A stretch of 64,000 bases of DNA. Origin: Talpa occidentalis (lineage: Eukaryota; Chordata; Mammalia; Eulipotyphla; Talpidae). This document shows, piece by piece, positions 1 to 9,639 of the stretch. The DNA lies in NCBI RefSeq assembly GCF_014898055.3, contig NW_023605083.1, positions 89,621,721 through 89,685,720 on the forward strand. The letters run 5' to 3'. The position numbers and the translations under genes are program-made. The stretch's first letter is position 1. Every line of letters begins with the position of its first letter. The notes below the pieces were generated by a model, which was not told the DNA's origin, made no database searches, and was given only the letters and a program-made list of their open reading frames with translations.

Positions 1-440
1 TCCAGGTTTCCTGCCCCACCCAAGGGAGGGTGGAGCTGAGCAGAGTGAGAGAGAAGCTGCAGAGGAGACCGAGGAAGGAAGGAAGCAGGATGGAGAGCCA
101 GCAGGAGCCCTGGAGGAGGTACATGGAACGGAGAGACATGTGAAGAAACAACGCTTGCCTTTTGGTCGTGGATGAGAGACCCGTGGGGAGGTGATAATGG
201 CAGTTTTTGTCTTGATTTTGATTTTTCTCTTTTCCTTCCAGACTTGTCTAGTGGTTTCTGATCCTTTTCTGTGGGTCCCACTAGAAGATGCTTTAGACTT
301 GTGACAGGCTTTGGGGTCTTGTTCTGGGCCAGTCCTGCTTGGGTGGACTTTTACCCATGAGGGGACGGGTAACTTTGGGTGCTTGATTTAGAAACTATAT
401 TCTTTGCCTTTCCTGTATTGTTTTCTAATTGTATTAAAGT
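1..440 (+). repeat. Unassigned dispersed repeat, copy A (possibly LTR-derived)
   Basis: The first 130 bases are GA-rich. From about 271 to 420 the sequence aligns colinearly with 15,955-16,115. Shared blocks are a segment ending CTTTAG, a GGCTTT(G/C)(G/A)GGTCT block, GGGT..TTT(A/G)CCCA(T/A)GAGGGGA(C/T)GGGT, and a final GAAAT/GAAAC..TTTGCC stretch. Finding the same diverged block twice shows it is a dispersed repeat and not unique sequence. No family is recognised. An old LTR or ERV leader is a guess. Confidence 0.4.
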
Positions 441-859
441 TCTTTCCCATTAAAGATGGCAGAACCTATTTAGAGCAGGCAGGTGTGTGGGGTTTAAGGT
501 ATCCCTCTCCCTACCCTCTAACAGATTGTTTGTAAACTACCAGGTAAGTTTGCAGGCAGTCTTACAGTTGGACCCAGGGGATAGCTAGAGTTTTTCTCAA
601 CTTGATTTTTATTTGAGAATGACTTTCATTTGAAACATGATTGATCTGAGCAATACCAGCAATACCAGCTCAGCTATAATTCTGATAATGTTGGCATTCT
701 CTCAGGAAACTGGTATTCTCTCCCTGATAAAAGCAGTAAGCAACAATAATTGTTGCTGTTATTCTAAAGAGTTAAAATGTCTTGAAAGCTTTCTAGCTGC
801 TGCCCTTGTCAGTTCAGGCTTCCATAGCAAAATACTCATAGACTGGGCACTTTAAAAAG
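441..859. other. AT-rich non-coding DNA, nothing recognised
   Basis: There is no repeat that I can name, and only short open frames (72 codons at most) without recognisable domains. The first part may be a continuation of the unassigned repeat to its left. The stretch ends at the target-site duplication of the SINE at 871. Confidence 0.4.
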
Positions 860-870
860 CAGGAATTCAT

Positions 871-1162
871 GGGTCTTCCCAGTGGCACAGGGGTTAAGAT
901 GCAGCCTCTGCAGCTGTCTGCAGCCTCTACAGCACAAGTTCAATCTCCGGCTGGCCAGGGAGCTACCCACATGGTGCAGCAGACCTCCCCTGACTCCCCG
1001 GCTGTTCCCCTCAGCAGCGTACTTCAGTCAATCTGCCTGTTCTGTTCCCTGCTCTGTCTCTGGTGAATCCTCTCACCACCCACCCCTGCCACACACACAC
1101 AAACCTCTGGCCTGTACCCCAGCTCTTGTATGCATAAATAAATAAAACTTAAAAAAAAAACA
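871..1162 (+). mobile_element. tRNA-derived T+ SINE (older subfamily)
   Basis: The head reads GGTCTTCCCAGTGGCACAGGGGTTAAG, a degenerate A box. A B-box-like AGTTCAATCTCC follows, then the family body (GAGCTACCCACATGG, GCAGACCTCCCCTGA, CTCAGCAGCGTACTTCAGTC, GTCTCTGGTGAATCCTCTCACC) and an ATAAATAAATAAAACTT-A(10) tail. The insertion is flanked by an 11-bp direct repeat CAGGAATTCAT at 860-870 and 1163-1173, the target-site duplication. Open frames across it are by-products of the SINE and are not genes. Confidence 0.93.
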
Positions 1163-1173
1163 CAGGAATTCAT

Positions 1174-1787
1174 TGCTTGAAGCTCATCAACACACATACA
1201 CACACACCCCTTGTCCTAAAAACGAGGTCAGGCAGGTATTAGCATCCCCACTTTGGACATGAGTTCATTTTGAGGCTCAGAGTGGTTCTGTGACTTATCC
1301 AACGCTTTTCTTTGATAATTAATTTTACATGGTAATCTTTTAAAAACTAGATGATGATCTTGTAATAATTATTTCTAGATGATGATCTTGTAATGAATCT
1401 GTCAGTGTCCTGCTCACATCCCCTTAGCACTGGCCCTTGGGTGTGTGATGATTGTGTCCTACCGTAAACCCCTGAGGCTCAATGGCCCCGGGCGCTGCCC
1501 TCAGCCTGCTGGCTGAGAACTGAGGCTGGAAACCTCAGCTTCCTTGCCTCTGATATAGAACCTCAGAAGCTGTCTGCACAGTCCCCCAGGGCTCTGGTAG
1601 GACTAGCTGCAATTGCCCACAGGGCTAACCTGCTCAGTAATACACTCAGTTTTCATCCTGCCCTGCCCGACCTCCCCACTCCCCACCTGAGATCACTTTC
1701 CAGACGAATACTTGTACCAAAACCTTGTCTCAGTGACTGCTTCTGGGGAAACACAACCAAAGACAATTTGGGGGGAACAAAGTATAG
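1174..1787. other. Single-copy non-coding DNA with one short duplication
   Basis: This stretch contains a short CA run near 1195 and the 20-bp duplication annotated at 1347-1394. The part from 1440 to 1740 is GC-richer and has no recognisable coding or repeat signature. Confidence 0.4.
1347..1394 (+). repeat. 20-bp direct duplication with 8-bp spacer
   Basis: CTAGATGATGATCTTGTAAT occurs at 1347-1366 and again at 1375-1394, separated by AATTATTT. The copies are identical, so the duplication is recent relative to the surrounding repeats. It reads as a 28-bp tandem microduplication. Confidence 0.85.
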
Positions 1788-1799
1788 AAATTATAAAAA

Positions 1800-2075
1800 C
1801 AGGGCCTCCCTAGTGGCACAAGGGCTTAAGCACAGCACAGTGAAGCTATCCGCAGCCTCTGTAGCACAAGTTTGATCCTCAGCCAGGGAGCTACCCACAT
1901 GGCACAGCAAACCTCTCCTGTCTCGCCCGCTGCTCCCTTCAGCCGTGGATTTCAGTCAGTCTACCTGTTCTGTTCCCCACTCTGTCTCTGGTGAATACTC
2001 TGCACCCCCATCCCCACCCCACACCTCTGGTCTGTACCTCAGCTCTTGTATGCAGAAATATTCTTTTAAAAAAAT
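1800..2075 (+). mobile_element. tRNA-derived T+ SINE (older subfamily)
   Basis: The family head AGGGCCTCCCTAGTGGCACAAG is followed by the standard body and a degraded tail. Flanking 12-bp direct repeats AAATTATAAAAA at 1788-1799 and 2076-2087 mark the target-site duplication. Together with the copy at 871 it forms a same-strand pair about 640 bp apart. Confidence 0.92.
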
Positions 2076-2099
2076 AAATTATAAAAATGATACTCAATC

Positions 2100-2225
2100 C
2101 CACTCAAAAAATATTGTGAGTGCCTGCTGTATGCTAGGCATTGGGAATGAATGATACAAGCAAGATAGACCATATCTGACCTCAGAAAGTTTATAGTTCA
2201 GAAGAAATAAAAACCGGTATTTTAC
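2100..2225 (+). mobile_element. Ancient mammal-wide interspersed repeat, 5' part
   Basis: The segment TGAGTGCCTGCTGTATGCTAGGCATTGGGAATGAATGATACAAGCAAGATAGACC...GTTTATAGTTCAGAAG follows the widespread mammalian pattern of TGTGCCAGGCACTGTTCTAGGCACTGG..GGATACAGCAGTGAACAAGACAGA. Its continuation seems to resume near 2650, so later sequence has split it. I do not assign a family name. Confidence 0.5.
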
Positions 2226-2264
2226 TAATTAGAAATAGCCATTTTTACCTTCCCCCTAATTTGA

Positions 2265-2378
2265 TAGATAGGTAAGAAGAAAGGAAGAAAGAAAAGAAGG
2301 AAAGGAGAGAGGGAAGGAGGGAGAGAGGTAGGGAAAAGAAAGGGGAAAAAATGAAATATATATATATATATATATATC
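2265..2378 (+). repeat. GA-rich low-complexity tract followed by (TA)n
   Basis: A purine run of GAAG/GGAA/GAGG units spans about 2275-2345. It is followed by an (AT)n run at about 2356-2378. The minus-strand open frame here encodes only IYIYIY and proline/leucine-rich low complexity, so it is rejected as a gene. Confidence 0.85.
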
Positions 2379-2384
2379 TCCCCA

Positions 2385-2645
2385 ATCTTGCAATTCTGTG
2401 CAATTATATCCATATATAGTTGCTAAATCTGTATTGTGTCTTAATCGTTTTGAATCCAGACTTTTTTTTCCTTGTAATATTATGGGTATTTTTCCATGTT
2501 CCTTGTTTCAAAAAACATGTGTTTTAATGGCTATGAAGTATTTCCTCACCCACACCAGCATTTACTCAAACATTCTCCAATTGCTTCCAATGTCTCATGA
2601 TTACAGATAACACTACGATAGACCTTAAACAGAGTCTAGGCGTGC
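2385..2645 (-). mobile_element. Probable old L1 fragment, antisense
   Basis: The order TTTTTCCATGTTCC..., TGGCTATGAAGTATTTCCTCACCCACACC, ...CAAACATTCTCCAATTGCTTCCAATG...TACGATAGACCTTA resembles the antisense of old L1 3' regions (..TCCATTGTATGG..GGTTGTTTCCA..CTATTATGAA..). It is strongly diverged and the boundaries are approximate. Confidence 0.35.
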
Positions 2646-2649
2646 TGTG

Positions 2650-2860
2650 ATATAATCATATTAGCATTTTAGAAAAATCACCCTAGTGGCTCTGTGGAGG
2701 CGGATGGAGGAAGATGGAAGCAATGAGGCAGCTGAAACTGATTGGAATGTTCCAGGTCAGGAATGATGAAGCCTAAGTCCGGGTGCTGGTCGTGGAGGTG
2801 AGGTGGGCAGCAAAGGCAGCAAAGTGGGGAATCAGGCAGGACTTGGTGTCCACTTTCCAC
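2650..2860 (+). mobile_element. Ancient mammal-wide interspersed repeat, 3' part
   Basis: AAAAATCACCCTAGTGGCTCTGTGGAGG...GGAAGATGGAAGCAATGAGGC is the pattern seen in the 3' half of the same mammal-wide family (AAAGATCACTCTGGCTGCTGTGTGGAG..). It probably continues the fragment at 2100-2225. Confidence 0.45.
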
Positions 2861-2869
2861 CTCTTGTGA

Positions 2870-3670
2870 TCAGTTTAGAACTTACATGTTCTTTAATTGC
2901 TCCTTATTAGTCTTCAGTCCCCTACTTGTCAGTCCCTTTAGGGAAAAGTTTGTCTTGCCCTACATAGTTCCCACAATATCTAATAAAGGTCCAGACACAG
3001 ATTACTGGAATGAGACACCGTTCTCCCTTCAATGGAAAATTTTTGGGAGAGACAGTTATGATTCTCAAACTAGCCTTTAGAAACAGAAATGCTAGAAAAC
3101 CCACCGCTGTAGGTACTTGCTTGAGGAGGAATTACCAGGGAGCAGGTAAGGTGGGCAGAAAGGGTCATTTGAGCTAGAGAGGACTCCATCACTAATTGGA
3201 CCCACAATGTGTCAGTCATCTCTGCTCTGCCAATAATCCATGACCTGGAGGAGGCCGTGGGAGTCAGCAGTGGGAATTTAGGGAGAAGTGCTTCTGGGGC
3301 TGCTGCAAAATGTTCCAAAGTGGTAGGAATGGGCCAGGGCAAAAACAGCCTTTCCAGAACTTTCCCTCAGGAAGAACTGGTCACTTGAGTAGGACAAGGG
3401 AGGCAACTCTCAGCTTAGGGGTAAGTATATAAAATCCAGAGGGAGAAGTGATTTCCTCCACCAATGGAGGGCAGGAGCTACAGGGATTTGCTAAGAGAGT
3501 GAAGTGGCAATGAAATGAAAATTCAGAAAGATCCAGAATACCCCCAAGAACACCATTAATTTCACAAGCACAGCTTTGCTGCAGACCCTGTGCTGGGTGC
3601 TAGAGACAGTGGGGCACGGTGCTCACTTATGGAGTTGGCAGTGTCCAGGAGCCGGCAACATGGAGCGAGG
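2870..3670. other. Non-coding DNA, nothing recognised
   Basis: There are no intact repeats or exon-like open frames. The longest frames (90 codons at most) have no domain I can recognise. Confidence 0.4.
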
Positions 3671-3674
3671 AGAG

Positions 3675-3875
3675 CAGGTCCCAGGTGCCTCCTGCAAATG
3701 TTCTCATTTCCCTCTCATAACCATCCCAGGAAACAGGTGCCTTGGTGGTCTCCCTTTCGCAGATGGGCAAACTGGGACTCAGAGATGAAGCTAACCAGCC
3801 AAATAGCACTGTGGTGAGTGACAGACGAGGGAGCTGAACCAAAATATAGCTAACTCCAGAGTTGCCTCCTGCCTT
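3675..3875 (+). mobile_element. MIR SINE relic
   Basis: The sequence shows CTCATTTCCCTCTCATAACCATCCC, then TCGCAGATGGGCAAACTGGGACTCAGAGATGAAG, then GAGGGAGCTGAACC. This is the colinear order typical of MIR elements (CCATTTTACAGATGAGGAAACTGAGGC..). It is diverged and ends just before the MER20 element. Confidence 0.65.
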
Positions 3876-3884
3876 CAGCTAGAA

Positions 3885-4095
3885 CAGCGATTCTCTACCA
3901 AGGCAATCTTTCCACAGGGTACATTTATGGTTATCGCAGCTTGGGTAGGGGTGCTCCTGGCTTCTAGTGGTTTGGAATACCCAGGAGTGCAGACCAGGAG
4001 TGCTACCAAACATCCTACAGTGCACAGAATATCCCCTCACAGCAAATAACCACCAGACCCAAGAAGGCAATGGGAGGCAGGTTTGATGAACCCTG
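3885..4095 (+). mobile_element. MER20-type hAT-Charlie non-autonomous DNA transposon
   Basis: It starts CAGCGATTCTCTACCAAGG and ends GTTTGATGAACCCTG, so the termini are diverged inverted repeats (CAG..TTCTCA / TGAGAA..CTG). Internal order also fits MER20: GGGTACATTTATGGTTATCGCAGCTTGGG, GGTGCTCCTGGCTTCTAGTGG, CTACCAAACATCCTACAGTGCACAGAATATCCCC. About 210 bp, nearly full length. From established knowledge, MER20 copies have been reported as regulatory elements in placental mammals (endometrial enhancers). Nothing here shows activity. Confidence 0.75.
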
Positions 4096-4362
4096 GGTTG
4101 GTATGTGTGCCCCATGTACCCATAAGTAGGGGCTTGGTTCTGCATAAACTCTCAGGAATTGTTTGCATGCACAATCTGACCAGTGAAGCCACCCCCAAGC
4201 CACCGGGCATGGTCAAGGTCAGAAAAAGCCAGTTCCCATGTGTGGATGGCTCCTGCAGCCAAAATCCAGCCCAAACAGACAGGGAGGGTAGAGATGGGTA
4301 AGTGCCCCTGATATGCAATAAATGGCACCTGTAGGGAGAGGAAAATAAAGCGGGGAGCTCCC

Positions 4363-4637
4363 GGGCCTCCCTGGTGGCGCAGGCGGTTGAGAGCATTGCT
4401 GTGAAGCTGTCCGCAGCTTCTGCAGTGCCAGTTCGATCCCCACTGGCCTCGGAGCAACCCACATGGCGAGCAGACCTCTCCTGTCACGCCTGCAGCTCCC
4501 CTCAACAGTGTATTTCGTCAGTCTGCCTATTCTGTTCCCCGCTCTGTCTCTGGTGAATCCTCTCACCCTCCCACACATCTGGCCTGTACCCCGGCTCTTG
4601 TATAAATAAAAAATAAATCTTAAAAAATAAAAAATAG
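4363..4637 (+). mobile_element. tRNA-derived T+ SINE
   Basis: GGGCCTCCCTGGTGGCGCAGGCGGTTGAG (A box) is followed by a B box (AGTTCGATCCCC) and the complete family body, ending TTGTATAAATAAAAAATAAATCTTAAAAAATAA. The imperfect 14-bp duplications AGCGGGGAGCTCCC (4349-4362) and AGTGGGGAGCTTCC (4638-4651) match at 12 of 14 positions. The 192-codon minus-strand frame at 4219-4797, the longest in the window, runs through this SINE and is not a gene. Confidence 0.92.
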
Positions 4638-4651
4638 AGTGGGGAGCTTCC

Positions 4652-4955
4652 ATAGGGGCTTCCCTCTCCTCTCCTCCCCCAAAGACATTTGTCCTTGGTG
4701 GGATATTCATCGGTTTCTGGAAGGATACAAAACACAAACAGTTCTTGGAATTGCTTGCTCTCCCTGGACAACACTGAACTAATATTTGTTTTAGCAAATG
4801 GCTGAGCTGTTCATCTTCCCTGGCAGAGGGGATTTGTATCCCTCTCAGGAAATCACTGGGATTCTAAATTGGAGAGGCTGACATCTGGACGGTCAGTATC
4901 TCCTTTAAAGTCTGATGCACAGGAAAACATGCTTCCTGATGAAAGAGCAGGAGCA
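4652..4955. other. Non-coding DNA, nothing recognised
   Basis: Short interval between the SINE and the MIR relic. I see no repeat, exon or RNA signature. Confidence 0.4.
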
Positions 4956-4959
4956 AAGA

Positions 4960-5200
4960 AAAGTGGAGATGACATTAGCTGTAGTCCTACTGTGTGCCAG
5001 GTATGCATCATCTCATTCACAATGAGGGATGGGATTGATTTTTGTGTGTCTATTTACAGAGAAAAAAATTAAACTCAGAGAGGTTAAGTAACTTGTCCAA
5101 GGCTACACAGTGTGTAAAGAACATTGATGGGATTTGAACACCCATGTGTGTCTGTTCCAAAGCTTTCATATGTGTAGGAGGATGCTGCAGTGGAGACTTG
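4960..5200 (+). mobile_element. MIR SINE relic
   Basis: CTACTGTGTGCCAGGTATGCATCATCTCATTC, then AAACTCAGAGAGGTTAAGTAACTTGTCCAAGGCTACACAGTG, then GATTTGAACACCCATGTGTGTCTGTTCCAAAGC. These are the conserved MIR blocks in the right order. Confidence 0.8.
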
Positions 5201-5204
5201 TCAT

Positions 5205-6395
5205 CAGAATAGAATCTCATGCTTCTCCCCAATGGGACCAAGAAGGGTCACATAGGAAGTAGGGACTGGGGAGTCAGTCATCAGAAATTTCTACAGACCC
5301 TGATCCTGTCAGGAATCTTTATGTTGCAAGTTGAGAATCCCAATTCAAGCTGGCCTAAATAATATAAGGTTTTCTCCACTCATGAATTAAAAGTTCTTAT
5401 GGTAAGGCAGACTTCAGAGTTGGTTGGAATCAGTGACTCAAGGGTGACATCAAGAATCTAGTACTTTCTGTTTCTCCTCACTGCCTTCCTTACTGTCACC
5501 TACCCTCATGGTGGCAAAATGACTCCAGCATCTCCAGGTATCCTTCTATATCCCACCATCTGAACAGAAAAGAGTTAGTCTTTAGCAGATCACTCAAGTC
5601 AGTAAGGAACCTTCTTTTCCATAGACCCCTGGGAAACTTCTTCTTATATCTAGATGACCCAGTTTAGGCTGCATGTCCACCCCTAAACTCATCTGTTTGG
5701 CCCAGGGGAGGTCTTGCACTGATTTACTTAAATCGGGGTTAATTGAACAAGATACTGTAGCAAAGGGGCATGAGATTAGGAACTTGATTGGGTGAAAAGA
5801 AATCAGAATTAATTCTTGGAATGAGGGTTGGAGACTATGCTTCCAAAACCACATAACTATTTCATATAGCACCACAGGCGCAGGATCGAGAAAATGTGGG
5901 GAAGGAATCCACCAAGCCTGCCAGATTCAGCTAAACCTATTGGAGAGTGTCAGCCCAGTGGCAGGACAACTGTGTGTGTGTGAGAGGCAGTAAGGCAGAG
6001 GTAAGCACCTGTCTTCAGGTATGCACCAGCTGTGGGGAGGGTACGCCCTCGTGGAACTCAGGTGACCAGCAGGCCTGATTTAGGGCCATCGATTGCATGG
6101 AGAAGAAATTCATCCAACTATTGTTGACTGAGTCACTCACTAAAAGGTAGAGAGGAAAGTAGGAAATGGGTCAAAAAAAGGGGAGAAGCTGTGTGTCCCC
6201 GGATTATGCAGAGGGAGGAACTTCTGTGGGGCAAGGTACACAGAGAGGGGAAGAGAAGATTTGAAGGGAAGATTTGAAGAAGGGAGCACTTGTTCTAGAC
6301 CTTGAAAAAAAAAAAGATTCTGGAAGGTAGGAGGAAACAGTAAGGCAGCAGGCACTTTAGGCTCGAAAGAGAGAGAAGTAGCCTCTCTAATGTTT
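5205..6395. other. Non-coding DNA, nothing recognised
   Basis: Mixed composition with no recognisable repeats apart from a short GTGTGTGTG at about 5972. Two overlapping minus-strand frames (6140-6463 and 6295-6516) extend into the microsatellite and encode IYIYIRERERE-type low complexity. Confidence 0.4.
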
Positions 6396-6400
6396 CTCCC

Positions 6401-6402
6401 TT

Positions 6403-6436
<34 letters not shown>

Positions 6437-6450
6437 GAGAGAGAGAGTGA
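6401..6450 (+). repeat. Compound microsatellite (CT)n(TA)n(GA)n, self-complementary
   Basis: About 20 bp of CT repeat (to 6420) is followed by (TA)8 at 6421-6436 and then GAGAGAGAGAG at 6437-6447. Because CT and AG are complementary and TA is palindromic, the whole tract is an inverted repeat that could form a hairpin or cruciform. A typical dinucleotide repeat does not have this symmetry. Confidence 0.9.
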
Positions 6451-6454
6451 GTCT

Positions 6455-6955
6455 TCCACACAAACTCTTCCATCAAGCTCCTGAGATATTTCAGGAGAAA
6501 TATCTTTGCAACACATAGGATTATGAGCTGAGAATCACCCTCAGATTAGATCAGGAATAGCTCATTGCCTTTCTCCAGATAATCCACTCAGAAAGTGGCA
6601 GCCAGGAGCTAACCCCCAAATCAACCAGGAGCTTCACAGCCAGGAGCTCACCCCCAAGCCAACAGATAACCCCACAGAGCCAATGCCCTCGGAGACCAAG
6701 GAAGCCTGTCCTTCCCCAGCGTCAGAGTAGCTCGGGTCCAGGTCTCAAATGTGAGAACTCCTCCGTGGGCATGGGCTCCATCCAGGGATCAAAAGGAGGG
6801 AAGAATGTAGAAAAGGCAGCAGGTTTGGCTGCAGGTCTCTGTGGGGCCAAGCACAGTCTCAGAACGAAGGAACGAAAGCTCTGACTCCTCACCTGTCAAA
6901 TATCACTGAGACCATCCACCTTCCACCTCTCCCAGAAACTAGGATCCAAGGGCTG
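6455..6955. other. Non-coding DNA with a short internal duplication
   Basis: The phrase CAGCCAGGAGCTAACCCCCAA (near 6598) recurs as CAGCCAGGAGCTCACCCCCAA (near 6638), about 40 bp apart, so there is a local duplicated unit. Nothing else is recognised. Confidence 0.5.
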
Positions 6956-6959
6956 AAGC

Positions 6960-7500
6960 CAGGAGCTTCTGGTAAAGAAGCCCATGAAAGAGACAGGGGT
7001 GGGGAAAGAGAGGAGGCAGAGAGGAGGCAGGGACAGCAAGAGTGGTCTTGATTGAGACAGAGCAGGTAGGAGCCAGGGGCAGGGACACATAAAGCTTAGA
7101 CAAGGGCCCAGAGTGGGGACAGAGTGAGGGGTATGGAGGGAAGGAAGGGAGGGGAAGAGAGGAGAAAAGAGAGGCAAGACAAGACTGCACTAGTGACAGG
7201 GCAGAAACAAACAGAAGTAGGAGTGGAGAAAAAGCCAAAAAAGCCAAAAAGACCAAAAGAATGAAATAAAGTGATGGGAGTGGGGTTGGGGGACAGAAAT
7301 ATTTTAAAAGAGGCCTGAGTTTGGATCAGACAACCTGAGCCTTTCTGTCTTGCCTGTGAATCCTTGTTTCTCTGAGTTAAAAGGAAGAGAGAGAAAAGAT
7401 AAAAGATTAAAGAAATGAGGAAAGAGAAAAAGGAAGAGGCTAAGAAATCAAGGAAGCAGAGCAGGAGGGGCTCCGAGAAGGGGAGGGGTCGGAAGAAGGG
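6960..7500 (+). repeat. Purine-rich asymmetric block
   Basis: The plus strand is heavily purine (GGAAGGAAGGGAGGGGAAGAG, GAGGAGAAAAGAGAGG, AAAAGGAAGAGAGAGAAAAG, GAGAAAAAGGAAGAGG) over about 540 bp, with short pyrimidine interruptions. Minus-strand open frames here (up to 105 codons) are proline/leucine/serine low complexity caused by the bias. The block is a candidate for triplex (H-DNA) structure, which is an inference. Confidence 0.65.
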
Positions 7501-7509
7501 GGTATCAGC

Positions 7510-9185
7510 CCACTAACTTGGAGCAGGGAGAGAATGAGGGGACAGGGTGAAGAGCCAGTATCCCCATCTCCTGGGTCCCTGGGGCTATTCTGAGCAGCCA
7601 CAAAGGATAAACCCTTCCTTCAGGAATTTGGGGCCCTGGCCCTTGCACCACAGAGCAGTGCTGGGGGTTGTGGGTCCCCTGCAGCCTGCTCTCCCAGGGC
7701 TGGTTAGCTGCGGTAGCTGGCTTCATTCCCTGACTTCCTTCTGCGTCCAACTTTTCCCCACACCGTTCTGTCTAGCACTTATTATTTTTAAATGAAGATG
7801 TATTAAAATTAATCTTATTTTGAGAATTATCTGAGAATTTCACAGCCCCTCTTGGGAACACCAGCGGTATCCTGGGGGAGCTGCAAACGGAACTGGGAAC
7901 CCTTCGGAGGCAGTCGTGTGCCATCTGCCAGCTTCCCGGCTGCTGCTGCTGCCGCTCCAACAGTCAGCGGAGTGGGCCTGGTGCGAAAGGACCCTGAGAG
8001 AGGACAAGCTTCCAGCCAGCCACCCCGAGGCTGGCCTGCTGGAGAGACAGGGCCAGGGTTCTGTCTGTGGCCAGATGGAATCCGTCTGACCAGAATGAGT
8101 CAGGCAGAGTCTGCTCTCCAAGGTCAAGACACAGGGGTGCAAAGATAACTGGAGGAGCCCCACTTCATGCCCATCTCCCATCAAGGTTGGGGTCCAGGCT
8201 TGCCCTGGGTTAGGCTCCGGATCTCCTGGCAGCTCCTCTCCCAGGTCCCTGCCTCTCCCCAGAAATTCTGCAGTTTTACTAAATCAGACTCTTCACCTGG
8301 AGGAAGGACAGCATGGTCACCTGCGGAAGCTCAGATCAAGGAGCACTGTTACACTAGCCCAGGGCGGGAGCCAGACTCCGCATCTCCGGCCATCCTTGCA
8401 AAAATGCTGGAGGCAGACACTGGCCTAGCATCTCCCTTTGACAGATTAGGAAGTGGAGGCAAAATCAGCTGCGCCACCACCAGCCTGGAGACTGGGCAGA
8501 CTGAGAGTAGGGGCAGACTGTCAAGCATCCAATGGAAAGCTTGACTAGACGGACTCGTCCGAGGGGTCTCTCAGTCCAGCCTTCGGGGAACCTGTGCCCA
8601 GGTATACCAGGCAAGAGGAGGAGAGAGGTAGAACTGATCACAACTTCTCACAAAGAGCAGAGCCTGCGTGCAGAAGCCCACCTCTGCAGGGGTTTGCAAA
8701 GGAGGCCCCTGCACATGGCCTGGAAGGTCAGGAGGCGGGTAAAAACATGGCTGACCGTCTCTATGTGAATGACACAGGGAAAATGGGGGCTGGGGAAAAG
8801 AAGGCAGGCAGTCAATGGGACCTGGAGCCACCAGATGAGAATACAGTGGAAGCTGGCGTATCCAGGAACAATGCAGGGGCTTCTGTGCACAAGGGCTCTC
8901 GGTTTCCTGTGTGGCCCTGGGAAAAATCTTCCCCACTGCTCCAGCCTACGGTAAGTTGAGCTCCACACATAGTCTTGACTGTCTGACACTTTGTGAGGTT
9001 GAAGAAACTGGGGAGGTGCCCAGTGAAATGATGTGATTCCCCAGAGAAGCAATGCAGCAGAGAAAAGCAACAGAACATTCAGGAATATCATGGGGGATCA
9101 AGAATTTAACAGGGGCCTAGAACCTGCACCCAGGGATTCTTGAGGCATTGGGAGACATACAAGGGGCTGAACTTCTGGTCACAAG
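7510..9185. other. GC-richer single-copy DNA, no exon recognised
   Basis: Several overlapping frames on both strands occur here (147 codons at most, 8648-9091 minus). Opposite-strand frames of similar length overlap and none has recognisable domains, as expected for GC-rich non-coding DNA. A GCTGCTGCTGCTGCCGCTCC run lies near 7937-7960. I cannot exclude a short exon. Confidence 0.4.
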
Positions 9186-9189
9186 ATGG

Positions 9190-9390
9190 CAGCCCAGGCT
9201 ACAAACAAGTCCTCACCTCCAAGCTCATAGAAATGATCTAGATGTTACCAAAATCAACACACTGTGCTTAAGTAGGGGGACGGGCTATATGGGATTGCCT
9301 TTATACACAAGGAGTCTATAATTCACCTGAACTCAGCTTCACTGTGAACCTAGAACTTCTCTAAAAATTAATTCTAATGAATTTTATATA
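9190..9390 (+). mobile_element. Old L1 3' UTR end, sense
   Basis: GGGGGACGGGCTATATGGGATTGCC is followed by CAGCTTCACTGTGAACCTAGAACTTCTCTAAAAATTAATTCTAATGA. This is the diagnostic end of L1MA/MB-type 3' UTRs (..TGTGAACCTAAAACTGCTCTAAAAAATAAAGTCTATT). 5'-truncated. Confidence 0.65.
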
Positions 9391-9439
9391 ATCATATATA
9401 GAAACACATACACAGTCACACTTCAAAACTAGGCTTGTT

Positions 9440-9638
9440 GCAAAACTGCCAAGTTGGCCATAGAACTGAGGCACACAGCAAAGGAGAGGGTGGGAGGGGA
9501 TGAAACAGGGATGAACACAAGGAAATATGGTGATGGTTCATGGGTGATAAGGTGGTGGGAGAACTATGGGGATTACAACGATATAAGAAAAAGGTGGAAT
9601 CAATTAAAAAATAATCTAAAAATAAATAAATAAATGAA
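9440..9638 (+). mobile_element. L1 3' UTR, lineage subfamily, sense
   Basis: GGCCATAGAACTGAGGCACACAGCAAAGGAGAGGGTGGGAGGGGATG...GGAAATATGGTGATGGTTCATGGGTGATAAGGTGGTGGGAGAACTATGGGGAT aligns with the reverse complement of 52,632-52,890. Both copies contain CTATGGTGATGGTTCA(C/T)GGGT and GGTGGTGGGA. It ends in an AATAAATAAATAAATGAAC tail. It is the only sense copy among the six lineage-type L1 3' ends I found. Confidence 0.75.
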
Positions 9639-9639
9639 C

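Noticed and set aside
2225..2413. 62-codon minus frame with IYIYIY repeats
   Set aside because: Translation of a (TA)n and GA microsatellite.
4219..4797. 192-codon minus-strand frame (longest in window) as a gene
   Set aside because: It runs antisense through the SINE at 4363-4637, so the frame is a repeat by-product.
8648..9091. 147-codon minus frame as a gene
   Set aside because: Overlapped by a 121-codon plus frame at the same position, with no domain or splice support.
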